Shown piece after piece: positions 46,394 through 56,597 of a DNA stretch of 61,273 bases. This DNA comes from UBA7396 sp034676185 (lineage in GTDB: Bacteria; Patescibacteriota; Gracilibacteria; BD1-5; UBA6164), in the NCBI GenBank assembly GCA_034676185.1, contig JAUCCN010000007.1, positions 1-61,273 on the forward strand, in the 5' to 3' direction. Both the position numbers and the translations under genes were made by a program. Each line of letters opens with the position of its first letter. Position 1 is the stretch's first letter. The notes under the pieces were generated by a model, which saw only the letters and a program-made list of their open reading frames with translations, was not told the DNA's origin and did not search any database.

Positions 46394-47789
46394 AAAATCA
46401 AGCAATTTTTGATTGTTGGAATACTTCTTCGGGAGTAAGAGCACGGTTGTAAATTTTTAATTCATCTAAAGTTCATTTTAAAGTATATAGTTCTCAATTT
46501 GGAATTAAATTTCAATACACTCATATATAAAGAGGAGTATTATATTTAGTTATAGGAAATATATCTAAATTTAATTTTCAATCTCACAAAGTATAATATT
46601 TTCTTCAATCTCAATTATATTTTTTTATTTTTATTCAATTTATATACATATTATTAGTTTTTCAATCGAAAGTAGAAGTTATATAAATAGTTGTTTTATT
46701 CAAAAAACAATCCTCTGCTATATAAGATGCTTCTTTTACAACTATTCAAGATCAAAATTTAGAGTCAAATCAACATTTATTATATCAAATAGGATTATTT
46801 ATAGGACTTATTAGATAATTAGGAGAAACTATTCAAAAATGATATTGATAGTATGGATTTACATGTCATCAAGGAAAAGGTTTATTAAAAATAGGATTAT
46901 TTCATGCTCCTGAAAATGATTTACTATAAGTATAAATAGCTGAAAAAGTAAAATATGTATCTAAATCTATTGATGGATTATTTTCTATTTTAAAATATTG
47001 TAATCATCATGTTAAAATAGTAGCTTTTCATATAGTCCCTATTTCTCATCAAATTATAACTCCTCAACTTCATTCTCCATGATTTCCATATCAACTCAAA
47101 TCTTTTAGTTTTCAATCATTTGTTTTACTCTCCATATCCCAATATCAAACCAAAGAATTATCGTAATTGTTTAAATTCATATTTTCTTTTATTTCGTTAC
47201 AATTATGTATAGTATTTTTTCAATTATTCATCACAAAACAAACCTCTGGAGAAAATATTCAAGAATTGGTAAGTGCTTCATTTTCAACAACGATTAAACT
47301 TGGAAGACTTGGATCAAATCTATAGTTTCATCTTACAATGGAAGATTTAGATTTTGCATACACTTGAGAAATAAAACTCAATTCATTATTTTCACTATCA
47401 ATTCATATTTGATAATATTTATTATTCTTTCAAAAAGTCGAATAAATATAATGAGTTTTTTCTTTTGGATCAAGAGGGACAGTATTCATTGAAATAATTT
47501 TAGCAATACTTTCTCAAATAATTCATTGATTAAGTTGAGATTTTCATTCTAGTCATCAAGTGTAAGTTTTTACTTCATCAGGAGTAGGAAAAGTAGAAGT
47601 TTTTAGAGTAAAAAGCTCAAGTCAAGTTTCAATATTTTTCAGAGTAAAAATTCTATTAGCATCTCTGGCATCTCAAGAATAATTTTGAAAACTTATAAAT
47701 GCAATAGTAGCAAGAATAGTTAAAATAGTTATTACAATAATCAGTTCTACGAGGGTAAAACCTTTGAAATAATGTTTTATATTTTTCAT
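46392..47789 (-). CDS. Type IV pilin-like protein with C-terminal LamG domain
   Basis: 465 codons. The leader MKNIKHYFKG is followed by the N-methylation site and helix FTLVELIIVITILTILATI, then ARDANRIFTLKNIETGLELF, nearly the same as in the two other pilins in this window. The C-terminal ~250 residues are a concanavalin-like LamG domain: DNSLVGYGDMES, GNHGEG, YFTFSAIYTYSKSF and ending LDELKIYNRALTPEEVFQQS, a classic LamG_3 end. Probably a minor pilin that binds glycans or proteins of another cell. Upstream lies an unusual set of interleaved inverted repeats (47841-47956). Confidence 0.9.
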
Positions 47790-47840
47790 AATAAAAGCAT
47801 TAAAAAATAAAATTTTAATGCCAAAATAAATGGAAATTTT

Positions 47841-47956
47841 ATAGAGAGTGTTTTGGGCAAACAAAAAAGGGCAACTTATAGCATATCCTAAATGTTCGCC
47901 AAAACACACTCTATTTACAAATACAAAAAGAGCTTGGACAACTATAAGTTGCCCTT
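47841..47956 (-). promoter_or_regulatory. Interleaved inverted repeats upstream of the pilin-LamG gene
   Basis: Arm B (AAGGGCAACTTATAG, 47867-47881) is perfectly complementary to B' (47942-47956). On the minus strand the second arm is followed by TTTTTT, so B'/B is a long-loop terminator. Arm A (47841-47858, ATAGAGAGTGTTTTGGGC) pairs with A' (47898-47914). The order A-B-A'-B' cannot form as a simple nested structure: it is either a pseudoknot or two alternative folds. It sits in the 5' leader of the pilin gene. Confidence 0.5.
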
Positions 47957-48055
47957 ATTCATATCTGTAAATTTTATGTGTATTTTGGCGAGTTTTAGTT
48001 TAGTAAAAAAGTTAAAATTTGCAAATTTTGTAAAAATATTATAGATAAATATCAA

Positions 48056-48089
48056 AAAAATAAATCCTCGCTTCATGAGGATTTATTTA
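48056..48089 (-). terminator. Terminator after the SinR-like gene
   Basis: Stem AAATAAATCCTC / GAGGATTTATTT with loop GCTTCAT, 10 bp after the stop codon of 48100-48357. Confidence 0.85.
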
Positions 48090-48099
48090 ACATAAAATT

Positions 48100-48357
48100 T
48101 TATTGAAGAAAATTTACTGTTTCTTGAGTTACCCGTCAATAATGATTTAATGTAACTTCTGAAATAAATAAAAAATCATTTTTATCAATATATCTTGATA
48201 AATCATTATATATATCACCTACCAATAAGTCAGTTTTTATAAACCATACTGATTTCATAGAATGAACTATATATTTGTAATTTTTGATTGCTTCATGTAA
48301 AGAATGATAATTTTGTCATTCTTTATTTAGTTGATATGTTATTAAATATGTTTTCAT
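48100..48357 (-). CDS. SinR-like (Cas2-fold) small protein
   Basis: 85 codons. MKTYLITYQLNKEGQNYHSL then HSMKSVWFIKTDLLVGDIYN and IDKNDFLFISEVTLNHYGRV. The first strand KTYLITYQL, the later acidic-hydrophobic D-x-L-F-(V/I) strand and the length match the SinR family, whose members resemble the Cas2 ferredoxin fold and are found in defence and toxin-antitoxin settings. No cas genes are seen in the window. It is 28 bp downstream of the conserved unknown at 48386-49291 on the same strand and close to an AAA-RloB pair. Function unknown. Confidence 0.75.
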
Positions 48358-48385
48358 ATTATTTTTATTAAATATTAATTTTTAT

Positions 48386-49291
48386 TTATTTTAGTAGTTT
48401 TTCTACCTCTATTTCCCAATTGTTTCAGTGTATAATTCTATATTTATGTAATATTCATTTTATAATTAATGCCTTTGTTAATTTACTTATATCTTCCCAA
48501 TCTTTACCAAAAATATAAGTAGCATTATTCAAAAATGAGCTTTCTAATATATATAATTCTTTTTCTTTAAATCAAAAACATATATATCATCCAAATCATC
48601 AAAGTCAGTATCAAATAAAATCTGGATTATATTTTTCTATAATATCCCATCTATTTGTAATAACTTTGCTTGTGTTATCTCAATATTTTTTTCAGATTGA
48701 ATCAAAAACAATTTCTTTAGTTTTCTCCCAAGGATATTCTCATTTTTTTAGAAATTCAAAGTTATATTTAATAACTTTCCTCCTTGTAAATATCTCAAAA
48801 GTATCATTTGTTATATTTGCTTCTCAAAAAATTTCTAAAAATAAATTTATTGTATTTTTAAATTTAAACTCATTTTCAACCTTATTATCAATAGGGTCGG
48901 ATATTATCATTAATTCTCAATTTTTACTTTCTATGTTAAGATATATTCACATAGCATCTATTAATTCTCTTTGATATTTTAATCTTGGAATATAGTTAAT
49001 TCATTCATGTAAATGTCATCAAAAATCTTTTAGTGAGTATGGTAGCTCGTGAATATACTCTATTTTTGGTAAATCTTTTCTAACTTTTTCAAATCAATCT
49101 GAATTTATATTGCTTGCTTTGCCTTTATATCTGGGAAGAATAGAAAATCATTCTTCTATTTTATTAAATCATATTTCCAATAATTTATTTTTAATTTTGT
49201 CACTATATTTTATAGAAATATACAATATTTCTCAAGTTTCAAACCTTTCTAAATGAGGTTTAACATTAACAATTCTCTTTCAAGTAATCAT
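48386..49291 (-). CDS. Conserved hypothetical protein paired with SinR-like gene
   Basis: 301 codons, soluble. Notable blocks: GFSILPRYKGKASNINSDGF, VRKDLPKIEYIHELPYSLKD, MIISDPIDNKVENEFKFKN, NLFLEIFGEANITNDTFEIF, and near the end ICFGFKEKELYILESSFLNN followed by ATYIFGKDWEDISKLTKALI, then HKYRIIHGNN. I recall proteins of this layout, with the ending NNATYVFG.DWEELSKLTKAEI, as a widespread bacterial family of unknown function, but I cannot search to confirm. No catalytic motif recognised. Together with the SinR-like gene it looks like a two-gene accessory module. Confidence 0.7.
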
Positions 49292-49362
49292 CTTTTTTAA
49301 TATTTATCAAATAAAACTTGAAATCCATAAAAATATCATATAATGCTCGTACCAATTAAGAG
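49292..49362. other. Leader downstream of the structured RNA
   Basis: Between the T-run of the structured RNA and the start codon at 49291. It holds a small hairpin (GCTC-TTAATTGGTAC-GAGC, minus strand). No ORF. Confidence 0.4.
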
Positions 49363-49562
49363 CAAAAAAACCATATAATATTTTTTGTTTTGCTAGCCTC
49401 CTGGGATCTCTCAAGAGGCATTTTTAGTAGTCTTAATCATAAACTAAGTTGTTACAAAATAATTGTAAACACTACTATACAAAAATCAAAATACTATATG
49501 GTTTCAAAACAATGTGTTGATAAAAAAACAAAGAATTTTAAATTTTTGCACCTATAGTGCTG
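49363..49562 (-). ncRNA. Structured RNA upstream of the SinR-like module
   Basis: About 200 nt on the minus strand from a strong promoter to a T7 run. It starts with the hairpin GCAC-TATAG-GTGC (49560-49548). Then 15-bp arms (49488-49502 and 49370-49384, one mismatch) close a large domain. Inside are a hairpin GCCTC...GAGGC (49419-49396), a stem TAGTAGT/ACTACTA flanked by AAAAAT/ATTTTT (49471-49486 with 49420-49431) and, within that, GTTTACAA..TTGTAAC (49470-49451). The closing stem plus TTTTTTT is itself a terminator. No protein-coding potential. It is either a free ncRNA or the leader of the 49291-48100 operon. Confidence 0.6.
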
Positions 49563-49568
49563 TCACAG

Positions 49569-49595
49569 ATTATATACCAAAATAAAAATTGTCAA
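49569..49595 (-). promoter_or_regulatory. Strong promoter of the structured RNA / SinR-like operon
   Basis: Minus strand TTGACA (49595-49590), 15-bp spacer, TATAAT (49574-49569): both hexamers are perfect matches to the consensus. Confidence 0.75.
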
Positions 49596-49634
49596 ATTTA
49601 TTTATAAGTTTATGTAAAAATATTACATAAATAT

Positions 49635-49662
49635 TTGAATTATTTCTAAATTTTATTATAAT
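49635..49662 (+). promoter_or_regulatory. Promoter of the AAA-RloB operon
   Basis: TTGAAT (49635-49640), 16-bp spacer, TATAAT (49657-49662), 34 bp before the start codon at 49697. Confidence 0.65.
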
Positions 49663-49696
49663 ATAAATACAATTGTACTAAATAATTGCACAATAT

Positions 49697-50950
49697 ATGC
49701 TAAAATATTTAAAAGTAAGGAATTTTCTTTCATTTCAAAAAGAAACTGAAATAAACTTTGAATCTTCAAACTACTGAAATAAAAAATGAAATGTATTCTC
49801 GATATGAAAAGCAACTCTTATGAAAAGTGTACTAATATACTGAGCAAATGCGAGTTGAAAAACAAATATTTTAAAAGCTTTAGATTTTATTCAAGATATT
49901 GCTTTATATTCTGATAAAAAATGATTTTTAGAAGAAAGTACTCCATTTTTACTTGATACAAATTCAAAAAATGAACCAAGTTTTTTTGAAATTTATTTTT
50001 TTATTGATGAAAAAGAATACATTTATAATTTTGAAATTCTAAAAAACAAAATATTATCAGAGAATTTATATGAAGTAAAAAAATGAAAGTCTGAGAATAT
50101 TTTTACAAGAAAAGATCTTGAAATAAAAGCTTGAAAATGATTTGAAAAAGAATTAAAGAAATGAAAAGAAAAAGTGAGATATGATTCTTCTGTTATTGCT
50201 GTATTATCACAATGGAATTGAAAACTAGGAGAAAAACCAATTGATTATTTTTTTAGAAATATGAATATTATTTTTAAAGATATTTCAATGCCTTATAGTG
50301 CAAAATTAATGGAATTACAAAAAAACGAAAATAATAAACAATTCGTTATTGAATTTTTAAAATCTGCTGATATTAATATTGATGATATAAAAATCACTAA
50401 GAAAAATTTACCAAAAGAATTTTTAGATAAATTTGAAGATATACAAAAAGCCTTTTGGGAAGAAAGAGCTACAAGAATTGAGTTTTGACATAAAAATTAT
50501 GAAAATTGAGAAATAGTTTATTTTGATTTAGAAAATGAATCAGATGGAACACAAAAGCTTTTTAAAATACTTTGACCTATTATTGAAACTATTTTAGAGT
50601 GATGAATTTTGATTATTGATGAAATAGAAACAAACCTACATTTACATATTTTACAAAATATTTTTAAACTAATTCATAATAATAAATTAAATAAAAAATA
50701 CCAATTTATTTTTACAACTCACAATATTGAGTTAATGGATTTATCAATGTTTAAAAAAGAACAAATTTGACTTACAAAAAAAGATAAATTTGGAAATACA
50801 AGTTTTGAAACACTCTATGACTATAACATTAGAAGTGAAAATGATGTAAAGAAAATGTATAATAATTGAGCTTTTTGAGGAATTCCAAATATAAAAGATT
50901 TTTCTATTTTACTTCAAAATTTCAAACTATGAGAAGAAAAAAATGATTAA
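49697..50950 (+). CDS. AAA/ABC-type ATPase of the OLD/RloA (AbiLi-like) group
   Basis: 417 codons. It begins MLKYLKVRNFLSFQKETEIN, the usual start of SMC-like defence ATPases. Walker A is LIYGANASGKTNILKAL at residues ~44-60, with two Gly as TGA. The signature-like ESDGTQKLFKILGP and Walker B GGILIIDEIETNLHLHI follow, then FIFTTHNIELMDLS (H-loop). No C-terminal TOPRIM domain; that function is in the next gene, which overlaps by 22 bp. Pairs of such an ATPase with RloB are known in phage-abortive systems of the AbiL/RloAB type. Defence role is inferred from family and context. Confidence 0.88.
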
Positions 50951-51543
50951 AATTAAACAAAACATTTTTTCTTTTCTGTGAGTGAGAAAGTGAAATATGT
51001 TATTTTAATGAATATAAATGAATATCTTGATGTAATATTAGAAAAATTGAAAAAATAAAAACTCTTTCTTCTTCAAGTATAAATAAGTTAAATTTTTCAC
51101 GAAAAAGTTTATATATAAAAACCTGATATTCTTTAGATAATTTTCAAGAAACAAAATCAAAAATATTTATTTTAATTGATTTAGACAGATATTCAAAAGA
51201 AGAAATAAATTTTATAAAATCTAAATTTGAAGATGAAAATATAACTATTATTACTTCAAATTTAGATTTTGAGTTATGGGTTTTATTACATTTTGATTTA
51301 CATATAAAGGAAAGTTGAAATTATACAGAATTAATAAATAAAATTTATTGAAAAAAATATAAAAAATGAGAGGCTTTCTGTAATATAAAATTTTATAGAG
51401 AAATTATTGGAAATAAAATAAATGTTGCTTATGAAAATGCAAAAAAGTTAGAGAAATTAAATGAAAGTCAATGAAAAATTGATTTAAAAGAAAAACTACC
51501 ATACACAGAAATTTATAAAATTATAGATGAACTAAAAAGTTAA
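50929..51543 (+). CDS. RloB-like TOPRIM-fold protein (AbiLii-like)
   Basis: 204 codons. The start ATG at 50929 lies inside the ATPase gene (+2 frame, 22-bp overlap) and gives MRRKKGLKLNKTFFLFCEGE. The hallmark FCEGESEICYFNEY (TOPRIM Glu) is followed by KIFILIDLDRYSKEE (D-x-D) and NLDFELWVLLHFDLH, as in RloB. TOPRIM folds bind Mg2+ and cut nucleic acids. The close overlap with the ATPase supports one functional complex. Later region is helical and Lys-rich. Confidence 0.87.
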
Positions 51544-51565
51544 ACTTATTTCTTAAAAAAACATT

Positions 51566-51706
51566 ATGACAAAACAAACCAAAAGACTCATAGAAATATG
51601 ATTAAAATGAAGTATAAAAGAACAATCAAAACTATTTAATCAAAACTTTATAACTCGTTTTCTTTATAAAGTTGCAGTGAAAAAATCACTAAAATCTAAA
51701 TACTAA
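51566..51706 (+). CDS. Small basic protein, unknown
   Basis: 46 codons: MTKQTKRLIEIGLKGSIKEQ, then a basic end with KKSLKSKY. Two in-frame TGA as Gly. It lies 22 bp after RloB and is closed by a terminator 1 bp after its stop, so it may be the last gene of the defence operon, for example an antitoxin or regulator, or a spurious ORF. Confidence 0.45.
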
Positions 51707-51739
51707 AAAAAATATCTTACATTGTAAGATATTTTTTTA
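51704..51739. terminator. Bidirectional terminator
   Basis: Hairpin AAAAAATATCTTACATTGTAAGATATTTTTTT between convergent genes. Confidence 0.85.
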
Positions 51740-52435
51740 TTTCCCCAAAAATTTTTCCTTTGAATGTTCAAACCAATTATTCGATTTTTCAAAAAGTTCA
51801 ATTAATTTCTTATAAACTTTCCCTTTTTCTCATCAAATCAGATATAAATATCCAAATACTGAAGCTATCAATGCTCCCAAACTATCGAGTATTAAATCAT
51901 TCATCGTATCTTTTACTCAAAGCCTAGAATCAAAAGTTCCATCCATAATTCCAAGATTTCTTGCTTTTTGCATATCAAGAGTGAAAATACTATCCATCAT
52001 GAATTCTGTAATCTCCCAAAGAGTTCCAAGAGTCACAGCAAAACAAAAACCAAAAATTACAATCATAAGTGGAGGAGCTTTGAATTCCCTTGTTTTATAA
52101 AAAATATATGGAATCAAAAAACCAATAAATCAAAGAGCCAATCCTGCAAAACTATGCAGCACAATATCCCACCAAGGAAAAATATAATAAAATTCATTAA
52201 TATCTCACAAAAAAAGTGAAGCATAAATAAAAAATATTATCACAAATTGAAATATTTGTGGAATAATAATATTGTATCTCTTAAAAATCAGATGAATATA
52301 GGTCAATCCTAATGTCAATAAAACAACAAATAGAATTGCCCAGTTTGCCTCGTAAATGGCCCATAATATAGCTAAAACAAGACTTCATCTCATGATATGT
52401 GTCCAGAAAGACACTTTCCATAAAAAATGTATCAT
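51737..52435 (-). CDS. DUF2238/YjdF-like integral membrane protein
   Basis: 232 codons with about six membrane helices. DIVLHSFAGLALGFIGFLIP, then LGTLWEITEFMMDSIFTLDM followed by QKAR, and VKDTMNDLILDSLGALIASV match the DUF2238 family (H in LLHF, W-E-I-x-E-F and D-T-M-x-D-L). The acidic and His residues in helices suggest a membrane enzyme or metal-binding protein; no function is known. It follows topA's end by 17 bp on the same strand. Confidence 0.75.
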
Positions 52436-52451
52436 AATCTAAAAATATATT

Positions 52452-54722
52452 TTATTCTTCCTCAGTTTCTGTTCTTTTTTTGAGTTCATCCCAAACATCT
52501 TTTGGAATATTTTTTGCTATTTTCACAGCAGGATAATTTTTTGCAGCAAGAAATTGTCCTCTTTTTGAATTTTTAACAACAAGTTCTTCTCCTGTTTCAG
52601 CATCTACTAAAAGTCATTTTTCTCTTAAAATTTGCTCTAAAGTTTCATCTTTTTCTGAAACAATCTTTCCTATCCATTTTACTCTTGGATATTCGCTCGA
52701 TGCAAGAAATGGTCCAAATCTTCCAGTTTTTACAACAATAGTTCCCTCAATTCCATCTGGACAAGGTTTTCATTCGTATTTTGCTCTTAATCCAGCTAAT
52801 TTATCAGCTTCTTCTTTTGGTTGTTCGATATAATCACATTCTGGATATCCTGAACATCCGATGAATTTCCCAGCTTTTGAAAATCTATAAATCAAATCTT
52901 GTCAACATTTTGGACAAGCTTTTCATACTTTTTCAATTACTTTTTCTGCATTCTCCCCTGCATTTTCTATATCTTTTTTCAGAGTTCAAACCCAAAATTT
53001 TTCAAGCATTTTTTGAAATTTTACTTTTCATTCTGCTACTTCATCGAATTCTTCTTCTACATTTTTTGTAAATTTATAATCCATCATTTCTTTGAAATAT
53101 TCTTCTAAGAAATCATTTACTACAAATGCAATTTCAGTTGGTGATAAATATTTTTTTTCTACTTTTTCTACATATCATCTATCGATAATGGTTGAAATAG
53201 TTGGTGCATATGTTGAAGGTCTTCCGATTCATTCACTTTCTAGTTTTTTTACGAGTGAAGCTTCTGTATATCTTGCTGGTGGTCTTGAAAAGCTTTGAGT
53301 TGAAACAATATTTTTTGATGGAATAAGTGTTCCTACTTCGATACTTGGAAGTACAGCATTTTCTGAATCTTCTTCTTCATCATCGCTTGATTCTACATAA
53401 AGTGTCATAAATCAATCAAATTTTAGCACTTCTCATTTGGTAATCCATTCCTGATTTTCCTTTCCTGTAGGAGAAAAATTAAACGTCGTTACTTCTACGA
53501 TTGCATCACTCATTTGACTCGCAAGTGTTCTTTTCCAGATAAGAGTATAGAGTTTTAATGCTTGTGGATCTAAAATTGATGTTAAACTTTCAGGAGTTGT
53601 TGAAAGATAAGTTGGACGAATTGCCTCGTGCGCCTCTTGTGCTCCTGCTGCTTTTGTTTTATATTTTCTAATTTTTAAATAATCTTTTCCAAATTTTTCT
53701 TCAATAAGTTTTCCAGCTTGACCAAGTGCATTTTCAGAAAGATTTACACTATCAGTTCTCATATAAGTAATAAGCCCCGTTCTTTCTCCATTTCATAAAT
53801 CTACTCATTCATATAATTTTTGAGCAATCATCATCGTTTGTTTTACTCCAAAACCAAATTTTCTTGAAGCTTCTTGTTGTAAAGTTGAAGTCGTAAAAGG
53901 TGCTCCTGGACTTCTTTTTGAATCTTTTTTCTCAACAGAATTGAGTTTAAAATTGAGAATTTGTGAAATAGTAAGTTCTGTATTTCCTTGTTTATTTTTT
54001 GTTTCTTTTACTTCTGGTAATTCTTGAAACAAAATATGAAGAAATTTTTGTATATCTTCGATAGATTTAAAATTTTTATTTTTTCCATCAAGTTTAGTGA
54101 AAAGAGTTTTGAATTTTGATTTATTGTATTCAAGTTCTGCAATTATTTTCCAAGATTCTTCTGGTTTAAAATTTTTGATTTCTCTTTCTTTTTCAACAAT
54201 AAGTTTTACAGCAACTGATTGTACTCTTCAAGCAGAAAGTCATTTTCTGATTTTTTTCCATAAAATTGGTGAAACTTTGTATCAAACCAAACGATCAAGT
54301 AATCTTCTTGCTTGTTGTGCATCTACAAGATTTACATCAATATTTCTTGGATTTTTGATAGAGTGAGTAATGGCTTCTTTGGTAATTTCATGAAATACAA
54401 TTCTTCTTACATTTTCAGGATCAAGTCCTAAAATATGACAAAGATGCCAACCAATCGCTTCTCATTCGCGGTCCTCATCCGTTGCTATCCAGATGCTTGG
54501 GTGAGTTTTTGCAAGTTTCAAAAGTCCATCAACTGTTTTTTTCTTTTCTTCTGTTACTCCATATTCTGGTGTAAATCCATTTTCTATATCAATTCCAAGT
54601 GTTTTTTCTGGCAAATCTCTGATATGTCACATTGATGCTACTACCTTAAAATCACTTCATAAGAATTTTTCTATCGTTTTCCCTTTTGCTGGAGACTCCA
54701 CTATCACAAGATTTTTTGCCAT
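52452..54722 (-). CDS. topA: DNA topoisomerase I
   Basis: 756 codons. TOPRIM domain: LVIVESPAKGKTIEKFLG, IWIATDEDREGEAIGWHL (D-x-D-x-E). The active-site Tyr is in GLITYMRTDSVNLSE at residue ~320. SAGRVQSVAVKLI and GAQEAHEAIRPTY are further family motifs. One C4 zinc finger is visible (CPKCGQDLIYRFSKAGKFIG then CSGYPEC), followed by KPCPDGIEG, a degenerate second one, and a C-terminal TopoI repeat. It relaxes negative supercoils. The next gene downstream is the DUF2238-like gene. Confidence 0.96.
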
Positions 54723-54805
54723 ATAAAAAAGCTAATACTAAATTTTATATTCACTTTTATATTTTTTTTTGTGTAAGTCAAGAGATTTTTAAAAATATTT
54801 ATTTT

Positions 54806-54832
54806 TTGACAAAAATTATTTTATGGTATAAT
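54806..54832 (+). promoter_or_regulatory. Promoter of the repeat-protein gene
   Basis: TTGACA (54806-54811), 15-bp spacer, TATAAT (54827-54832, preceded by TGG). The start codon is at 54863, so the leader is about 25 nt. Confidence 0.7.
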
Positions 54833-54862
54833 ATTAAACAATTTAATGGTTAATTTATTTTC

Positions 54863-55318
54863 ATGTCATCTAAAAATTTTCCTGTCTCTATCAATGCAGA
54901 AATAAGTCCAGAAGATATCATCAGAAGTGATTTGAGTTTTCCAAATGTAAACAAAGCTCGCTATATCAGAGCACTTGATAAATGAGCTAATCCTGATCTG
55001 GTTTTAGAAGCATTAAAAGCAGAAAATATTATCAGAAGTCATACACATTTTCCAAATATTGATAAAACTCCTTATAGACAAGCTCTTAATAAATGAGAAA
55101 ATCCTCTTTCAGTTTTAAAAAAATTACAAGCAGAGGATGTTATTAGAAATGATTCATCTTTCTCAAGTATGAATAAAGTTTCTTACAAACATGCCCTTGA
55201 TAAATGAGAAGATCCTATTATTGTTTTAAATAGATTATATAAAGCACATACAGCTCTTCTGGAGGCAACAGAAAATATTAAAAAAATTGCAAAAAATCTA
55301 GCATTAAGAAAAATTTAA
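54863..55318 (+). CDS. Protein made of three ~37-residue repeats, unknown
   Basis: 151 codons. Three tandem repeats read approximately E(D/N)(I/V)IRSD-x-x-FPN-x-NK-x-x-Y-x-x-AL(D/N)KG-x-(N/D)P-x-x-VL-x-x-L-x-A, at residues ~17-52, ~53-89 and ~90-126; the G of each KG is TGA. A helical end follows (LEATENIKKIAKNLALRK). Helix-turn-helix-like spacing suggests an alpha-solenoid or a small DNA- or protein-binding repeat. Own promoter; divergent from topA and convergent with the next gene. No family recognised. Confidence 0.65.
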
Positions 55319-55339
55319 ATTTATCTTAAATAAAAATAA

Positions 55340-55909
55340 TTATTTTGTATAAAGAATTGGCCATTTTCAAGTTTCTTGAAATATTTTTGTTTTCTTATAA
55401 AGAACTTCTAATAATCCTGGTTCAGATAAATTCATTACCATGTATTTTCCCCCAGTTTTAGAATAAAGTTCTGGTTTACATCAAAAAGATGTATAAAATG
55501 ATACTAATAATCTTACTCTTCTATTCATATCTGATGAATGTTTTTTTTGAGGATTAGCTTCTCATTTAATTTTGGTAAGTCCATTTTCGTAAGCATATCT
55601 AATAATACTCAACATTGCTTCTACTCATTTTGTTGGCATTTGAATCATCTCTATAGAAATAACTCCTGATTTAATTTCAATTTTATAATGCCCATTTACT
55701 CAAAAGTTACATTTTACTGATTTATATATTTCATCTCAATATTCATTTATTTCTATCGGTTCTGGTAAAATTTCATCCAATAAATCCAAAAATAAAAGTT
55801 CAAAATCCTCTTTATCTAATATATTATGTACTTTTTGTGATGTTTGTTGTACTATAGATCAATGGAAAGTTGGTTTTTGAGATATTGTATTCAAACTTTC
55901 TATATTCAT
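55340..55909 (-). CDS. Possible GNAT-fold protein, unknown
   Basis: 189 codons. The segment KGVEAMLSIIRYAYENGLTK followed by IKGEANPQKKHSSDMNRRVR and LLVSFYTSFGCKPEL resembles the acetyl-CoA loop and the last helix-strand of GNAT acetyltransferases (N...FY..FG). Before it come strands CNFGVNGHYKIEIKSGVISI. The A-motif Q/R-x-x-G-x-G/A is incomplete, so it may be a degenerate or divergent member. It follows the gene 55932-56477 by 22 bp. Confidence 0.5.
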
Positions 55910-55931
55910 AAGCGTAATTTTATTATATTTA

Positions 55932-56477
55932 TTAAATACTTACTACATTTTTTACTAAATTTCTATTATCATATGGAAATTTATAATTTTCTAAATATCT
56001 GATAATAGAAGCATATATTGACCATTTATTTTCACTCAAATAAAAAAAACTATTTCCTTCACTTTGAAGTGGATCAAATTCACGCAAAATTCCTGATAAA
56101 TGATTATTACTTGGGAGAATCGGAACTACTCAAAGTTTAAAATATTCTCAAAGTCATTCTACTTCGTTATCACTTACTACAAAATCAAATCATAACAGTA
56201 AATCTTTTTTTATATCACTTGAAGCAACAACATTTAATTTCTGAGCAAACTCTTTTTTGGTTTTTATAACAAAATCACAAGATAATACCTCTAAACCATC
56301 AAGTAAAAAATCAATAGAATTTTCATCACTCAGTAAAATTAAACCAGTCGCTCTATTTTTTGTTTTGAAATGATAATAATCTTTTATTGCTTTAGAATAT
56401 TTCTTTTTTTCAGTAAAAATTGATTCTGACATACTTTCATTATTAATACTAAATCTTTTACTTAAATATTCTACCAC
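55932..56477 (-). CDS. Unknown protein with transferase-like C-terminus
   Basis: 181 codons. LLLGFDFVVSDNEVEGLGEY, FKLGVVPILPSNNHLSGILR, EFDPLQSEGNSFFYLSENKW and a final SIYASIIRYLENYKFPYDNR. The order G-V-x-P-I-x-P-x-N...E-F-D-P-x-x-x-E-G-N-x-F recalls the donor side of GT-B glycosyltransferases, but the protein is too short to be complete. It may be a truncated or accessory form. The upstream 120 bp holds the divergent dusB promoter. Confidence 0.5.
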
Positions 56478-56540
56478 AATTTTTTAAAGAAGTGAAGAAA
56501 AACTGTTTGACTTTACTTAAAATGTTTTGAAATATAAAAA

Positions 56541-56567
56541 TTGTAAAATAAAAAAAATCAATATAAT
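56541..56567 (+). promoter_or_regulatory. Promoter of dusB
   Basis: TTGTAA (56541-56546), 15-bp spacer, TATAAT (56562-56567), 30 bp before the start codon at 56598. Confidence 0.6.
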
Positions 56568-56597
56568 CTCTTTTATATTAAATTTAATAATAAGAAA

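Noticed and set aside
49451..49470. CRISPR repeat or tracrRNA-like element (GTTTACAATTATTTTGTAAC)
   Set aside because: Single copy with no spacers and no cas1/cas9 nearby; better explained as an inner hairpin of the structured RNA.
49363..49562. Retron msr-msd region (end inverted arms)
   Set aside because: No reverse transcriptase gene in the window.
50943..51008. RloB start at the ATG in ATGATTAAAATTAAAC (50943)
   Set aside because: That frame meets TAA within 22 codons; the +2 frame ATG at 50929 gives the conserved FCEGESE motif.
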